Made by a program: the position numbers and the translations under genes | DNA from: Pseudomonas sp. H1h | GTDB lineage: Bacteria; Pseudomonadota; Gammaproteobacteria; Pseudomonadales; Pseudomonadaceae | DNA length: 64,000 bases | Assembly (NCBI RefSeq): GCF_000633255.1 | Contig: NZ_AYMJ01000006.1 | Location: 62,001-126,000 of the forward strand | Direction: 5' to 3' | The notes under the pieces: model-generated | The model's database searches: none | Seen by the model: the letters and a program-made list of their open reading frames with translations, nothing else | Told to the model about the DNA's origin: nothing | In this document: positions 54,509 through 63,232 of the stretch, one piece after another | How positions within the stretch are numbered: the stretch's first letter is position 1 | Layout of the letters: each line of letters starts with the position of its first letter

Positions 54509-56110
54509 ATGCCAAGATCCACCCTCAAACCGCTCCTGATCTCCCTGGCCCTGGCCGCAACCACTCCCATAGCCAACGCAGCCACCACCCTGGTCTACTG
54601 CTCCGAAGCCAGCCCGGCCGGCTTCGACCCCAGCCAATACACCAGCGGCACCGACTTCGACGCTTCCGCCGAAACCGTCTTCAACCGCCTCACCCAATTC
54701 CAGCGCGGCGGCACCGACATCGAGCCTGGCCTGGCGACCAAATGGGACGTCTCCCAGGATGGCCTGCAATACACCTTCCACCTGCGCCAAAACGTAAAAT
54801 TCCACACCACGGACTACTTCACCCCAACCCGTGATTTCAACGCTGACGATGTTCTGTTCACCTTTCAGCGCCTGCTCGACCCGGATAACGCCTTCCGCAA
54901 GGCCTACCCCGCCGAGTCCCCCTACTTCACCGACATGGGCCTCAACACCACGATCAAATCGGTGGAAAAACTCGACGAAAACACCGTGCGCTTCAACCTC
55001 AATAACGTCGACGCCGCGTTCGTGCAAAACCTCGCCATGAGCTTCGCCTCGGTGCAGTCGGCCGAATACGCCGCCCAGCTACTAAAGGAAGGCAAAGCCG
55101 CCGACCTCAACCAGAAACCGGTGGGCACCGGCCCGTTCGTGTTCAAGCGTTACCAGAAGGACTCGCAGATCCGCTACGCCGCCAACAAGGCCTACTGGAA
55201 ACCCGAGGACGTGAAGATCGACAGCCTGATCTTCTCGATCACCCCCGACGCCGCCGTGCGCCTGCAGAAACTCAAGACCGGCGAATGCCAGGTCAGCGGC
55301 TACCCGCGCCCGGCCGACATCGAAGTGATGGAAAAGGACCGGAACCTGCGCGTGCTCAAGCAGGCCGGTTTCAACCTCGGCTTCCTCGCCTACAACACCA
55401 CCCACCCACCGCTCGATCAGCTCAAGGTCCGCCAGGCGCTGGACATGGCCATCGACAAACCGGCGATCATCAAAGCGGTCTACCAGAGTGCCGGCCAACT
55501 GGCGCAGAACGCCTTGCCACCGGCGCAATGGTCGTATGACCCGAGCATCAAGGACGCACCGTATGACCCGGTCAAAGCCAAGGCGCTACTCAAGGAAGCC
55601 GGGGTTGCACCGGGCACCACCATCAATCTCTGGGCGATGACCGTGCAGCGCGCCTCCAACCCGAATGCGCGGATGTCGGCACAGATGATCCAGCAGGATT
55701 GGGACAAGATCGGCATCAAGGCCAACATCGTCAGCTACGAATGGGGCGAGTACATCAAGCGCGCGAAGAATGGCGAACACGACGCGATGATCTATGGTTG
55801 GACAGGTGACAACGGCGACCCGGACAACTGGCTCGGCGTGCTCTACAGCTGCGCGGCGGTCAAGGGCAGCAACTACGCCAAGTGGTGCGACCCGGCCTAC
55901 GACGAACTGGTGCAGCAGGCCAAGGTGACGAGCGACAAGGCGCAACGGGTAAAACTGTATCAACAGGCGCAATTGATCCTTAAACAGCAGGTGCCGATCA
56001 CCCCGATCGCCAACTCCACGGTGTTCCAGCCGCTGCGCAAGGAAGTGACTGACTTCAAGATCAGCCCGTTTGGCCTGACGCCCTTCTACGGCGTGGGTAT
56101 AAATAAGTAA
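54509..56110 (+). CDS. Peptide ABC transporter substrate-binding protein, DppA-like (copy 1)
   Basis: Periplasmic SBP_bac_5 protein of 533 residues with a signal peptide cleaved near ANA-AT (about residue 24). Family marks are YCSEASPAGFDPSQYTSGTDF at the mature start, KFHTTDYFTPTRDFNADDVLFTFQR, and the ligand-lobe VSYEWGEYIKRAKNGEHDAMIYGWTGDNGDPDNW. It is the first of three tandem paralogues, each with its own gap and probably its own promoter. In P. aeruginosa the matching genes are DppA1-A3, serving one DppBCDF permease. Confidence 0.93.
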   Translation: MPRSTLKPLLISLALAATTPIANAATTLVYCSEASPAGFDPSQYTSGTDFDASAETVFNRLTQFQRGGTDIEPGLATKWDVSQDGLQYTFHLRQNVKFHTTDYFTPTRDFNADDVLFTFQRLLDPDNAFRKAYPAESPYFTDMGLNTTIKSVEKLDENTVRFNLNNVDAAFVQNLAMSFASVQSAEYAAQLLKEGKAADLNQKPVGTGPFVFKRYQKDSQIRYAANKAYWKPEDVKIDSLIFSITPDAAVRLQKLKTGECQVSGYPRPADIEVMEKDRNLRVLKQAGFNLGFLAYNTTHPPLDQLKVRQALDMAIDKPAIIKAVYQSAGQLAQNALPPAQWSYDPSIKDAPYDPVKAKALLKEAGVAPGTTINLWAMTVQRASNPNARMSAQMIQQDWDKIGIKANIVSYEWGEYIKRAKNGEHDAMIYGWTGDNGDPDNWLGVLYSCAAVKGSNYAKWCDPAYDELVQQAKVTSDKAQRVKLYQQAQLILKQQVPITPIANSTVFQPLRKEVTDFKISPFGLTPFYGVGINK

Positions 56111-56114
56111 CACC

Positions 56115-56164
56115 GAGCCCCAAGGCGGCGCGCACAACGTGACCAATGCACCGTTTTGGGGCTC
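56115..56164 (+). terminator. Probable terminator hairpin after copy 1
   Basis: GAGCCCCAA (56115-56123) and TTGGGGCTC (56156-56164) are perfect complements spaced by 32 bases, directly after the stop. The T-run is poor, so termination may be partial. Confidence 0.5.
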
Positions 56165-56370
56165 CATTTGCACCGTAAAAAACGGCCGCAAACGGTCAAA
56201 TGCGTCAACTATTATACAAATGCGACATTAAGGTACGTTCGTGCCACGCTTTGAGGCCGGCAGTCGCTCTGGATCTTGCATTGGGTATGGCCCCTGCATA
56301 AGTATCCGCAGGCACGACTCACGAGGTCGTACCTCAATATTAAAAAATGACAACAAATCATGAGGCCAAC

Positions 56371-57996
56371 ATGCTTAAACACGCGGTCATTCCGTTTTTA
56401 GTCGGCGCAGGCTTGTTAGCCTCCGCACCTTTCGCATCCGCTGCGACTAACCTGGTGTTCTGCTCCGAAGGGAGCCCGGCCGGTTTTGATCCAGGCCAGT
56501 ACACCACCGGAACCGACTTCGACGCCTCAGCCGAAACCATGTTCAACCGTCTGAGCCAGTTCGAGCGTGGCGGCACCGCCGTTATCCCGGGCCTGGCCAC
56601 CAGTTGGGACATTTCCCCGGACGGCCTGACTTACACCTTCCACCTGCGTGAAGGCGTCAAGTTCCACACTACCCCGTATTTCAAGCCGACTCGTGAGTTC
56701 AACGCCGACGACGTGCTGTTCACCTTTAATCGCATGATTAACAAGGATGACCCGTTCCGTAAGGCATACCCGACCGAATTCCCGTACTTCACCGACATGG
56801 GGATGGACACCAACATCACCAAGATCGATAAAGTCGACGACCACACCGTCAAGTTCACCCTCGCCCAGGTTGACGCCGCGTTCATCCAGAACATGGCCAT
56901 GAGCTTCGCCTCGATCCAGTCCGCCGAGTACGCTGCCCAGCTGCTCAAGGAAGACAAGGCTGCCGACATCAACCAGAAGCCGATCGGCACTGGCCCGTTC
57001 GTGTTCAAGAGCTACCAGAAAGACTCGAACATCCGTTACACCGGCAACAAGGACTACTGGAAACCTGAGGACGTGAAGATCGACAACCTGATCTTCGCCA
57101 TCACCACCGACCCGTCGGTGCGTATCCAGAAACTGAAAAAGAACGAGTGCCAGGTCACTCTGTTCCCGCGTCCGGCGGATCTCGCGGCGCTCAAGGCCGA
57201 CAAGACCCTGAAGATGCCTGACCAGGCCGGTTTCAACCTGGGCTATATCGCCTACAACGTGATGGACAAGGTCAAGGGCAGCAACGAGCCAAACCCGCTG
57301 GCTGACCTGCGCGTGCGTCAGGCGCTGGACATGGCAGTGAACAAGCCACAGATCATCGACTCGGTTTACCAGGGCGCTGGCCAGTTGGCCGTCAACGCCA
57401 TGCCGCCGACCCAGTGGTCCTACGACACCACCATCAAGGACGCCAAGTACGATCCTGAAAAAGCCAAGCAACTGCTCAAGGAAGCTGGCGTCAAGGAAGG
57501 TACCGAGATCGTTCTGTGGGCGATGCCGGTTCAGCGTCCGTACAACCCGAACGCCAAGCTGATGGCTGAAATGCTCCAGTCCGACTGGAAGAAGATCGGC
57601 TTGAACGTGAAGATCACCAGCTACGAGTGGGGCGAGTACATCAAGCGCTCCAAAGGTGGCGAGAACCAGGCCATGATCATTGGCTGGAGCGGTGACAATG
57701 GTGATCCGGACAACTGGCTGAACGTGCTGTTCGGCTGCGACTCGCTCAGCGGCAACAACTTCTCCAAGTGGTGCGACAAGAAGTTCGACGGCCTCGTCAA
57801 AGAAGCCAAGCGCACGACCGACCAGGCCAAGCGCACCGAACTGTACAAACAGGCGCAACACGTCCTCAAAGATGCAGTCCCAATGACACCTATCGCTCAC
57901 TCGACGGTGTACCAACCCATGCGCGCCAACGTGCAGGACTTCAAGATCAGCCCATTCGGCTTGAATTCCTTCTACGGCGTCAGCGTCAGCAATTAA
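56371..57996 (+). CDS. Peptide ABC transporter substrate-binding protein, DppA-like (copy 2)
   Basis: SBP_bac_5 protein of 541 residues from the ATG at 56371 (GAGG ribosome site). An in-frame ATG at 56347 would add eight residues. Signal peptide ends near ASA-AT. Mature start LVFCSEGSPAGFDPGQYTTG, then the same landmarks as copy 1, with VNAMPPTQWSYDTTIKDAKYDPEKAK. Copies 2 and 3 look closer to each other than to copy 1 (shared MPVQRPYNPNAKLMAEMLQ). A strong terminator follows. Confidence 0.93.
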   Translation: MLKHAVIPFLVGAGLLASAPFASAATNLVFCSEGSPAGFDPGQYTTGTDFDASAETMFNRLSQFERGGTAVIPGLATSWDISPDGLTYTFHLREGVKFHTTPYFKPTREFNADDVLFTFNRMINKDDPFRKAYPTEFPYFTDMGMDTNITKIDKVDDHTVKFTLAQVDAAFIQNMAMSFASIQSAEYAAQLLKEDKAADINQKPIGTGPFVFKSYQKDSNIRYTGNKDYWKPEDVKIDNLIFAITTDPSVRIQKLKKNECQVTLFPRPADLAALKADKTLKMPDQAGFNLGYIAYNVMDKVKGSNEPNPLADLRVRQALDMAVNKPQIIDSVYQGAGQLAVNAMPPTQWSYDTTIKDAKYDPEKAKQLLKEAGVKEGTEIVLWAMPVQRPYNPNAKLMAEMLQSDWKKIGLNVKITSYEWGEYIKRSKGGENQAMIIGWSGDNGDPDNWLNVLFGCDSLSGNNFSKWCDKKFDGLVKEAKRTTDQAKRTELYKQAQHVLKDAVPMTPIAHSTVYQPMRANVQDFKISPFGLNSFYGVSVSN

Positions 57997-58297
57997 GCCA
58001 TTGCAACGGCGACGTTCATGACGTCGCCGTTGTTTTAGCTGCCGGGAAGTCAGGAATTTGCCTACAGCCAATTCCGCTGCAGATGACTGCAGCGGCAGAG
58101 GACGTGTCGCCTTTTCCTACGAGTTTTAAGGCAATTACGCATTTACTGCCAGACCCACGGCCCCTACCGTCGGGTTCTGACCAGTCTCTGTGTGGGCCAC
58201 CGGCTTGCCGTACGTACTGGATTGAGCTCAATGCAACCTCAACTTCCCTGGACGGGATCGCGGTGCATTGGACAACACTACAAAAAGAGGGAGCGTC
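57997..58297 (+). promoter_or_regulatory. Intergenic region between copies 2 and 3
   Basis: It begins with a strong terminator: AACGGCGACGT/ACGTCGCCGTT stem (58005-58031) and GTTTT. Further on, GGCCACCGGCTTGC (58195-58208) has the GG-N10-GC spacing of a sigma-54 promoter, though several consensus bases differ. GAGGGAG at about 58288 is the ribosome site of copy 3. Confidence 0.6.
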
Positions 58298-59896
58298 ATG
58301 CGCCATACCTTGGTTTTTTCCGCATTGCTGGGTGCCGGTCTGTTGGCCGCCACCTCCGCCAGTTACGCCGCCAGCAAGAGCCTGGTGTTCTGCTCCGAAG
58401 GCAGCCCGGCGGGTTTTGATACCGCGCAATACACGACGGCGACCGACAACGACGCCGCCGAGCCGCTGTACAACCGCCTGGTCGAGTTCGAAAAAGGCGC
58501 GACCAACGTCGTACCGGGTCTGGCAACCAAGTGGGATATTTCCGAGGATGGTCTCAAGTACACCTTTCACCTGCGTGAAGGTGTGAAGTTTCATACGACG
58601 CCGTACTTCAAACCGACACGCGATTTCAACGCCGACGACGTGCTGTTCACGTTTAACCGCATGCTCGATCCGCAGCAGCCATTCCGTAAGGCTTATCCGA
58701 CAGAATTCCCGTATTTCAACGGGATGAGCCTGAACAAGAACATCGCCAAGGTCGAAAAGACCGGGCCGCTGACCGTGGAGTTCACGCTCAACAGCGTCGA
58801 CGCCGCGTTCATCCAGAACATCGCCATGAGCTTCGCCGCCATCCTGTCCGCCGAATACGCCGACAAGCTGCTGGCCGAAGGCAAGCCGAGCGACATCAAC
58901 CAGAAGCCGGTCGGTACCGGGCCGTTCGTGTTCAAGAGCTATCAGAAAGACTCGAACATCCGTTACACCGGGAATAAACATTACTGGGACCCGAGCCGGG
59001 TCAAACTCGACAATCTGATCTTCGCGATCAACACCGATGCGTCGGTCCGCGTGCAGAAGCTCAAGGCCGGCGAATGCCAGATCACCCTGCATCCGCGCCC
59101 CGCCGATGTTGAAGCCCTGAAAGCCGACCCGAAACTGCAACTGATTTCCAAGCCGGGCTTCAACCTTGGTTACATCGCCTACAACGTACGCCACAAGCCC
59201 TTCGACCAGCTCGAAGTGCGCCAGGCGCTGGACATGGCGGTGAATAAACAAGGGATTCTCAACGCTGTTTATCAAGGCGCCGGGCAACTGGCCGTCAACG
59301 CCATGCCGCCGACCCAGTGGTCCTACGACGACAGTATCAAGGACGCCGCCTACAACCCGGAAAAAGCCCGCGAGCTGCTCAAGGCTGCCGGCGTCAAAGA
59401 AGGCACCGAGATCACCCTGTGGGCGATGCCGGTACAACGTCCCTACAACCCGAACGCCAAACTGATGGCCGAAATGCTCCAGGCTGACTGGGCGAAAATC
59501 GGTCTGAAAGTGAAGATCGTCAGCTACGAATGGGGCGAATACATCAAGCGCACCAAGAATGGCGAACACGACATCAGCCTTATCGGCTGGACCGGTGACA
59601 ACGGGGACCCGGACAACTGGCTGGGCACCCTGTACAGCTGCGACGCCATTGGCGGCAACAACTACTCCATGTGGTGCGACCCGGCGTACGACAAGCTGAT
59701 CAAAGAGGCCAAGGTCGTCACAGACCGCGACCAGCGCACCACGCTTTACAAACAGGCTCAGCAGTTGCTCAAGCAGCAAGTGCCGATCACGCCTGTCGCC
59801 CACTCGACGGTCAACCAGCCGTTAAGCGCCAGGGTTGAAGGGTTCAAAGTCAGCCCCTTCGGTCGCAACGTATTCTCGGGCGTCAGTATCGATTAA
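58298..59896 (+). CDS. Peptide ABC transporter substrate-binding protein, DppA-like (copy 3)
   Basis: SBP_bac_5 protein of 532 residues from the ATG at 58298. Signal peptide MRHTLVFSALLGAGLLAATS, cleavage near SYA-AS. Mature start LVFCSEGSPAGFDTAQYTTATD. The ligand-lobe segment VSYEWGEYIKRTKNGEHDISLIGWTGDNGDP is shared with the others. It lies 176 bases before the OprD-family porin gene, the place held by dppA3 (PA4500) in P. aeruginosa. Confidence 0.93.
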   Translation: MRHTLVFSALLGAGLLAATSASYAASKSLVFCSEGSPAGFDTAQYTTATDNDAAEPLYNRLVEFEKGATNVVPGLATKWDISEDGLKYTFHLREGVKFHTTPYFKPTRDFNADDVLFTFNRMLDPQQPFRKAYPTEFPYFNGMSLNKNIAKVEKTGPLTVEFTLNSVDAAFIQNIAMSFAAILSAEYADKLLAEGKPSDINQKPVGTGPFVFKSYQKDSNIRYTGNKHYWDPSRVKLDNLIFAINTDASVRVQKLKAGECQITLHPRPADVEALKADPKLQLISKPGFNLGYIAYNVRHKPFDQLEVRQALDMAVNKQGILNAVYQGAGQLAVNAMPPTQWSYDDSIKDAAYNPEKARELLKAAGVKEGTEITLWAMPVQRPYNPNAKLMAEMLQADWAKIGLKVKIVSYEWGEYIKRTKNGEHDISLIGWTGDNGDPDNWLGTLYSCDAIGGNNYSMWCDPAYDKLIKEAKVVTDRDQRTTLYKQAQQLLKQQVPITPVAHSTVNQPLSARVEGFKVSPFGRNVFSGVSID

Positions 59897-60072
59897 CCCA
59901 ACCGATTAGCCGCAACGCTGAGGGGGGCCGTCTATCCCCCTCACGCAAGCGCTTTGCCGAAATTCGCCGATCCGGCCTTTTGCAAACGTTTGCGATGTGT
60001 GAATGAGTTCTAAACCAATAACCGGCCAACCCAAAAAAGCCGGCATAAAAAGAAAGTAAAGGAGCTTCACCC

Positions 60073-61485
60073 ATGAAACTGAGCAGCACCGCGATACTGG
60101 CCTTGGCCATCAGCAGCATCACCGCCTCGGCTTATGCCGAGGAACAGAGCCAGGCGTTCACCCCGGTGACCGTCAACGAGAAAAGCGCCCAGGCTGACGC
60201 CACCGGTTTCCTCGAAGGTTCGACAATCAGCGGCACCACCCGTAACTGGTACGCCAACGAGCAACTCAAGCGCGGTGGCAAGTTCACTTACCGCAAGGAC
60301 GGCGTCGCCACCCCGACTGACCGTCGTATCAACTGGGTGCAGGGCACCATCGTCAACTTCAACTCTGGCTTCACTCAGGGCACCGTCGGTGTCAGCACTG
60401 AAATAGCCGCCTACAACGCCGTGGCGCTGGAGCGTGATCGCAAGGATCTGGCCGCCAACAACGGTGGTGCACCGGGTTCGCGTCCGGGCGCAGGCAACAA
60501 CCGTACGCTGACCAAAGAAGGCGGCGACGCTGAAGGCCAGTGGAGCAAACTGGGCCTGGCCAACGTCAAGTTCCGTGTGTCGAACACCACTCTGACCGCC
60601 GGTCGCCAGAACTTCAGCACCCCGATCGTCGACACCATCGGCAACCGTGCGCTGCCTTCGAGCTTTGAAGGTGTGAGCCTGCACAGCGAAGAACTGAACA
60701 ACCTGTCGTTCGACGCCGGCAGCTTCGACCGCGTATCGCCGCGTACCGAAGAGAGCCTGTCGAAGTTCCGCTCCGAGTACACCAACAACAAAGCCGAGAC
60801 CGATCGCGTAAGCATCGTCGGCCTGAACTACCAGCCGCTGAAAAGCCTGAAGACCAGCCTGTACGCCTCCAAGGTTGAAGACTTCTGGAACCAGTACTAC
60901 TTCGGCGCCACCCATGAACTGGGTGACAGCAACATCGTGAGCCTGACCACCGGCCTGAACTACTACAAGACGGTCGATACCGGCAAAAAAGAGATGGGCG
61001 AAATCGACAACGACACCTACTCGCTGTCGTTCGGCCTGACTCACCAGGCCCACAGCCTGACCTTCTCGTACCAGGCCATCAATGGCGACGAGTACTTCGA
61101 CTACCTGCACGAAACCAACGGCATCTACCTGGCCAACTCCCTGCTGTCCGACTTCAACGGTCCGAACGAGAAATCCTTCCAGGTCGCCTACGGTCTGAAC
61201 ATGGCCGAATACGGCGTGCCAGGCCTGAAGTTCAACATCTACCAGGCGCGCGGCTGGGGCATCGACGGTACTCACTACACCGGCACCGCGTACGACGTAC
61301 GCAACATGGACGGTGAGCACCACTATGAATACGGCATCGGTGCTACCTATGCGGTACAGAGCGGTCCACTCAAGGCGACCACCATTCGTGGCACCTACAC
61401 CGCTCACCGCGCCAGCGAAAACCAGTCTGACGGCAGCATCAACGAGTTCCGTCTCGTGACCACTGTTCCATTCAACATCCTGTAA
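60073..61485 (+). CDS. opdP: OprD-family outer-membrane porin
   Basis: Outer-membrane channel of 470 residues with a signal peptide (MKLSSTAILALAISSITASAYA) and an OprD beta-barrel (GFLEGSTISGTTRNWYANEQ near the mature start; RNMDGEHHYEYGIGATYAVQSGPLKATTIRGTY at the C-terminal end). By position between DppA3 and DppA4 it matches OpdP, which takes up dipeptides such as glycine-glutamate in P. aeruginosa. AGGAG precedes the ATG. Confidence 0.9.
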   Translation: MKLSSTAILALAISSITASAYAEEQSQAFTPVTVNEKSAQADATGFLEGSTISGTTRNWYANEQLKRGGKFTYRKDGVATPTDRRINWVQGTIVNFNSGFTQGTVGVSTEIAAYNAVALERDRKDLAANNGGAPGSRPGAGNNRTLTKEGGDAEGQWSKLGLANVKFRVSNTTLTAGRQNFSTPIVDTIGNRALPSSFEGVSLHSEELNNLSFDAGSFDRVSPRTEESLSKFRSEYTNNKAETDRVSIVGLNYQPLKSLKTSLYASKVEDFWNQYYFGATHELGDSNIVSLTTGLNYYKTVDTGKKEMGEIDNDTYSLSFGLTHQAHSLTFSYQAINGDEYFDYLHETNGIYLANSLLSDFNGPNEKSFQVAYGLNMAEYGVPGLKFNIYQARGWGIDGTHYTGTAYDVRNMDGEHHYEYGIGATYAVQSGPLKATTIRGTYTAHRASENQSDGSINEFRLVTTVPFNIL

Positions 61486-61492
61486 AAAACGC

Positions 61493-61536
61493 CAACCGAC
61501 GGCTGACTCATGAAGAGTCGGCCGTTCGGTTTTTTG
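61493..61536 (+). terminator. Terminator between the porin and dppA
   Basis: An imperfect stem from AACCGACGGCTGACTC to GAGTCGGCCGTTCGGTT ending in TTTTTT, directly after the porin stop. dppA starts 28 bases later, so it acts as an attenuator or end of the porin transcript. Confidence 0.75.
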
Positions 61537-61563
61537 TCTTCAACCGATTGCAGAGGGTTATCG

Positions 61564-63159
61564 ATGAAAATGCTTCCCCTACGTGCGGCCGTCGCGGCTG
61601 CGTTGTTGAGCGCCGCCATCGGCGTCTCGGCCAAACCCTTGGTGGTCTGCACCGAAGCCAGCCCGGAAGGCTTCGATATGGTCCAGTACACAACTGCAGT
61701 CACGGCGGACGCTGTGGCCGAAACCATCTTCAACCGTCTGGCGGACTTCAAGCCCGGCACTACCGAAGTGATTCCGGCACTGGCCGAATCCTGGGACATC
61801 AGCGAAGACGGCCTGACCTACACGTTCCACCTGCGCAAAGGCGTCAAGTTTCACACCACCGAATACTTCAAGCCGACCCGCGACATGAACGCCGACGACG
61901 TGGTCTGGAGCTTCCAGCGTCAACTGGACCCGAATCACCCGTGGCACAAACTGTCGAGTGTGGGCTTCCCGTACTTTGAGAGCATGGGCTTCAAGGAACT
62001 GCTGAAAAACGTCGAGAAAGTCGACGACAACACCGTCAAGTTCACCCTGACCCGCCGCGAAGCGCCATTCCTGGCCGACATCGCGATGGCGTTCTCCTCG
62101 ATCTACCCGGCCGAATACGCCGACCAGTTGCTCAAGTCCGGCAAGACCGGCGACCTGAACAACAAGCCTGTCGGTACCGGCCCGTTCATCTTCCAGCGTT
62201 ACGCCAAGGATGCGCAGGTGCGCTTCAAGGCCAACCCGGACTACTTCCGTGGCAAGCCGCCAGCCGACGCGCTGATTCTGGCGATCGCCACCGACAACAA
62301 CGTACGTCTGCAGAAGCTCAAGGCCAACGAGTGCCAGGTTGCGCTGTATCCGAAACCGGATGACATCCCGAGCATCAAGAAAGACAGCAACTTGAAAGTC
62401 GATGAGCTGGACGCGATGACCGTCTCGTACATCGCGATGAACACCCAGCACAAATACATGAGCGACGTGCGCGTGCGTAAGGCCATCGACATCGCCTTCG
62501 ACAAGGAAGCCTACGTCAACGCGCTGTTCGGCAAAGGCAACGCCTCGGTGGCGGTCAACCCGTACCCGCCGACGCTGCTGGGCTACAACCACGACCTGAA
62601 GAACCCGCCACGCGACCTCGACAAGGCCCGCGCCCTGCTCAAGGAAGCCGGCGTTCCGGAAGGCACCGTGTTTACCCTGTTTACCCGTAACGGCGGTGGC
62701 CCGACCAACCCGAACCCGATGCTCGGCGCACAGATGATGCAGGCTGACCTGGCGAAAGTGGGCATCAAGGTCGACATCCGCGTGATGGAATGGGGCGAGA
62801 TGCTTAAACGCGCCAAGAACGGCGAGCACGACATGGTGTCGGCCGGATGGGCGGGCGACAACGGCGACCCGGATAACTTCCTGACGCCTATGCTCAGTTG
62901 CGAGGCAGCCAAGAACGGCGAAAACTACGCTCGCTGGTGCAACGAGAAATTCCAGGCGCTGCTGGACGAAGCACGGGCTAAAGTAGATCCGGCCGAACGC
63001 GCGAAGCTCTACGAACAGGCCCAGGTGTTGTTTAATCAGGACCAACCGTGGATCAGCATGGCCCACACCCGGATGTTTACCGCAATGCGCAACAACGTAG
63101 AGGGTTATCACATCAGCCCTCTGACAACCAATAACTTCGCCACCACCCAGGTGAAGTAG
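61564..63159 (+). CDS. dppA: Dipeptide ABC transporter substrate-binding protein
   Basis: SBP_bac_5 protein of 531 residues from the ATG at 61564 (AGAGGGTT upstream). Signal peptide ends near VSA-KP. Mature start LVVCTEASPEGFDMVQYTTA. It is clearly diverged from the three tandem copies (VRVRKAIDIAFDKEAYVNALFGKGNASVAVNPYPP; VMEWGEMLKRAKNGEHDMVSAGWAGDNGDPDNF) and closest in features to classic E. coli DppA. It sits directly ahead of dppB, so it is the partner encoded with the permease. Confidence 0.94.
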   Translation: MKMLPLRAAVAAALLSAAIGVSAKPLVVCTEASPEGFDMVQYTTAVTADAVAETIFNRLADFKPGTTEVIPALAESWDISEDGLTYTFHLRKGVKFHTTEYFKPTRDMNADDVVWSFQRQLDPNHPWHKLSSVGFPYFESMGFKELLKNVEKVDDNTVKFTLTRREAPFLADIAMAFSSIYPAEYADQLLKSGKTGDLNNKPVGTGPFIFQRYAKDAQVRFKANPDYFRGKPPADALILAIATDNNVRLQKLKANECQVALYPKPDDIPSIKKDSNLKVDELDAMTVSYIAMNTQHKYMSDVRVRKAIDIAFDKEAYVNALFGKGNASVAVNPYPPTLLGYNHDLKNPPRDLDKARALLKEAGVPEGTVFTLFTRNGGGPTNPNPMLGAQMMQADLAKVGIKVDIRVMEWGEMLKRAKNGEHDMVSAGWAGDNGDPDNFLTPMLSCEAAKNGENYARWCNEKFQALLDEARAKVDPAERAKLYEQAQVLFNQDQPWISMAHTRMFTAMRNNVEGYHISPLTTNNFATTQVK

Positions 63160-63232
63160 ATAAGAAACTCCCGGCCTCCCTGATCCCAGGGTCGCCGGGC
63201 ACGCCTAACCGGCTGATGAGGTACCACACAAG

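Noticed and set aside
58195..58208. Sigma-54 promoter for DppA-like copy 3
   Set aside because: Spacing GG-N10-GC fits, but only part of the consensus matches. Listed as a weak candidate within the intergenic entry, not as a feature.
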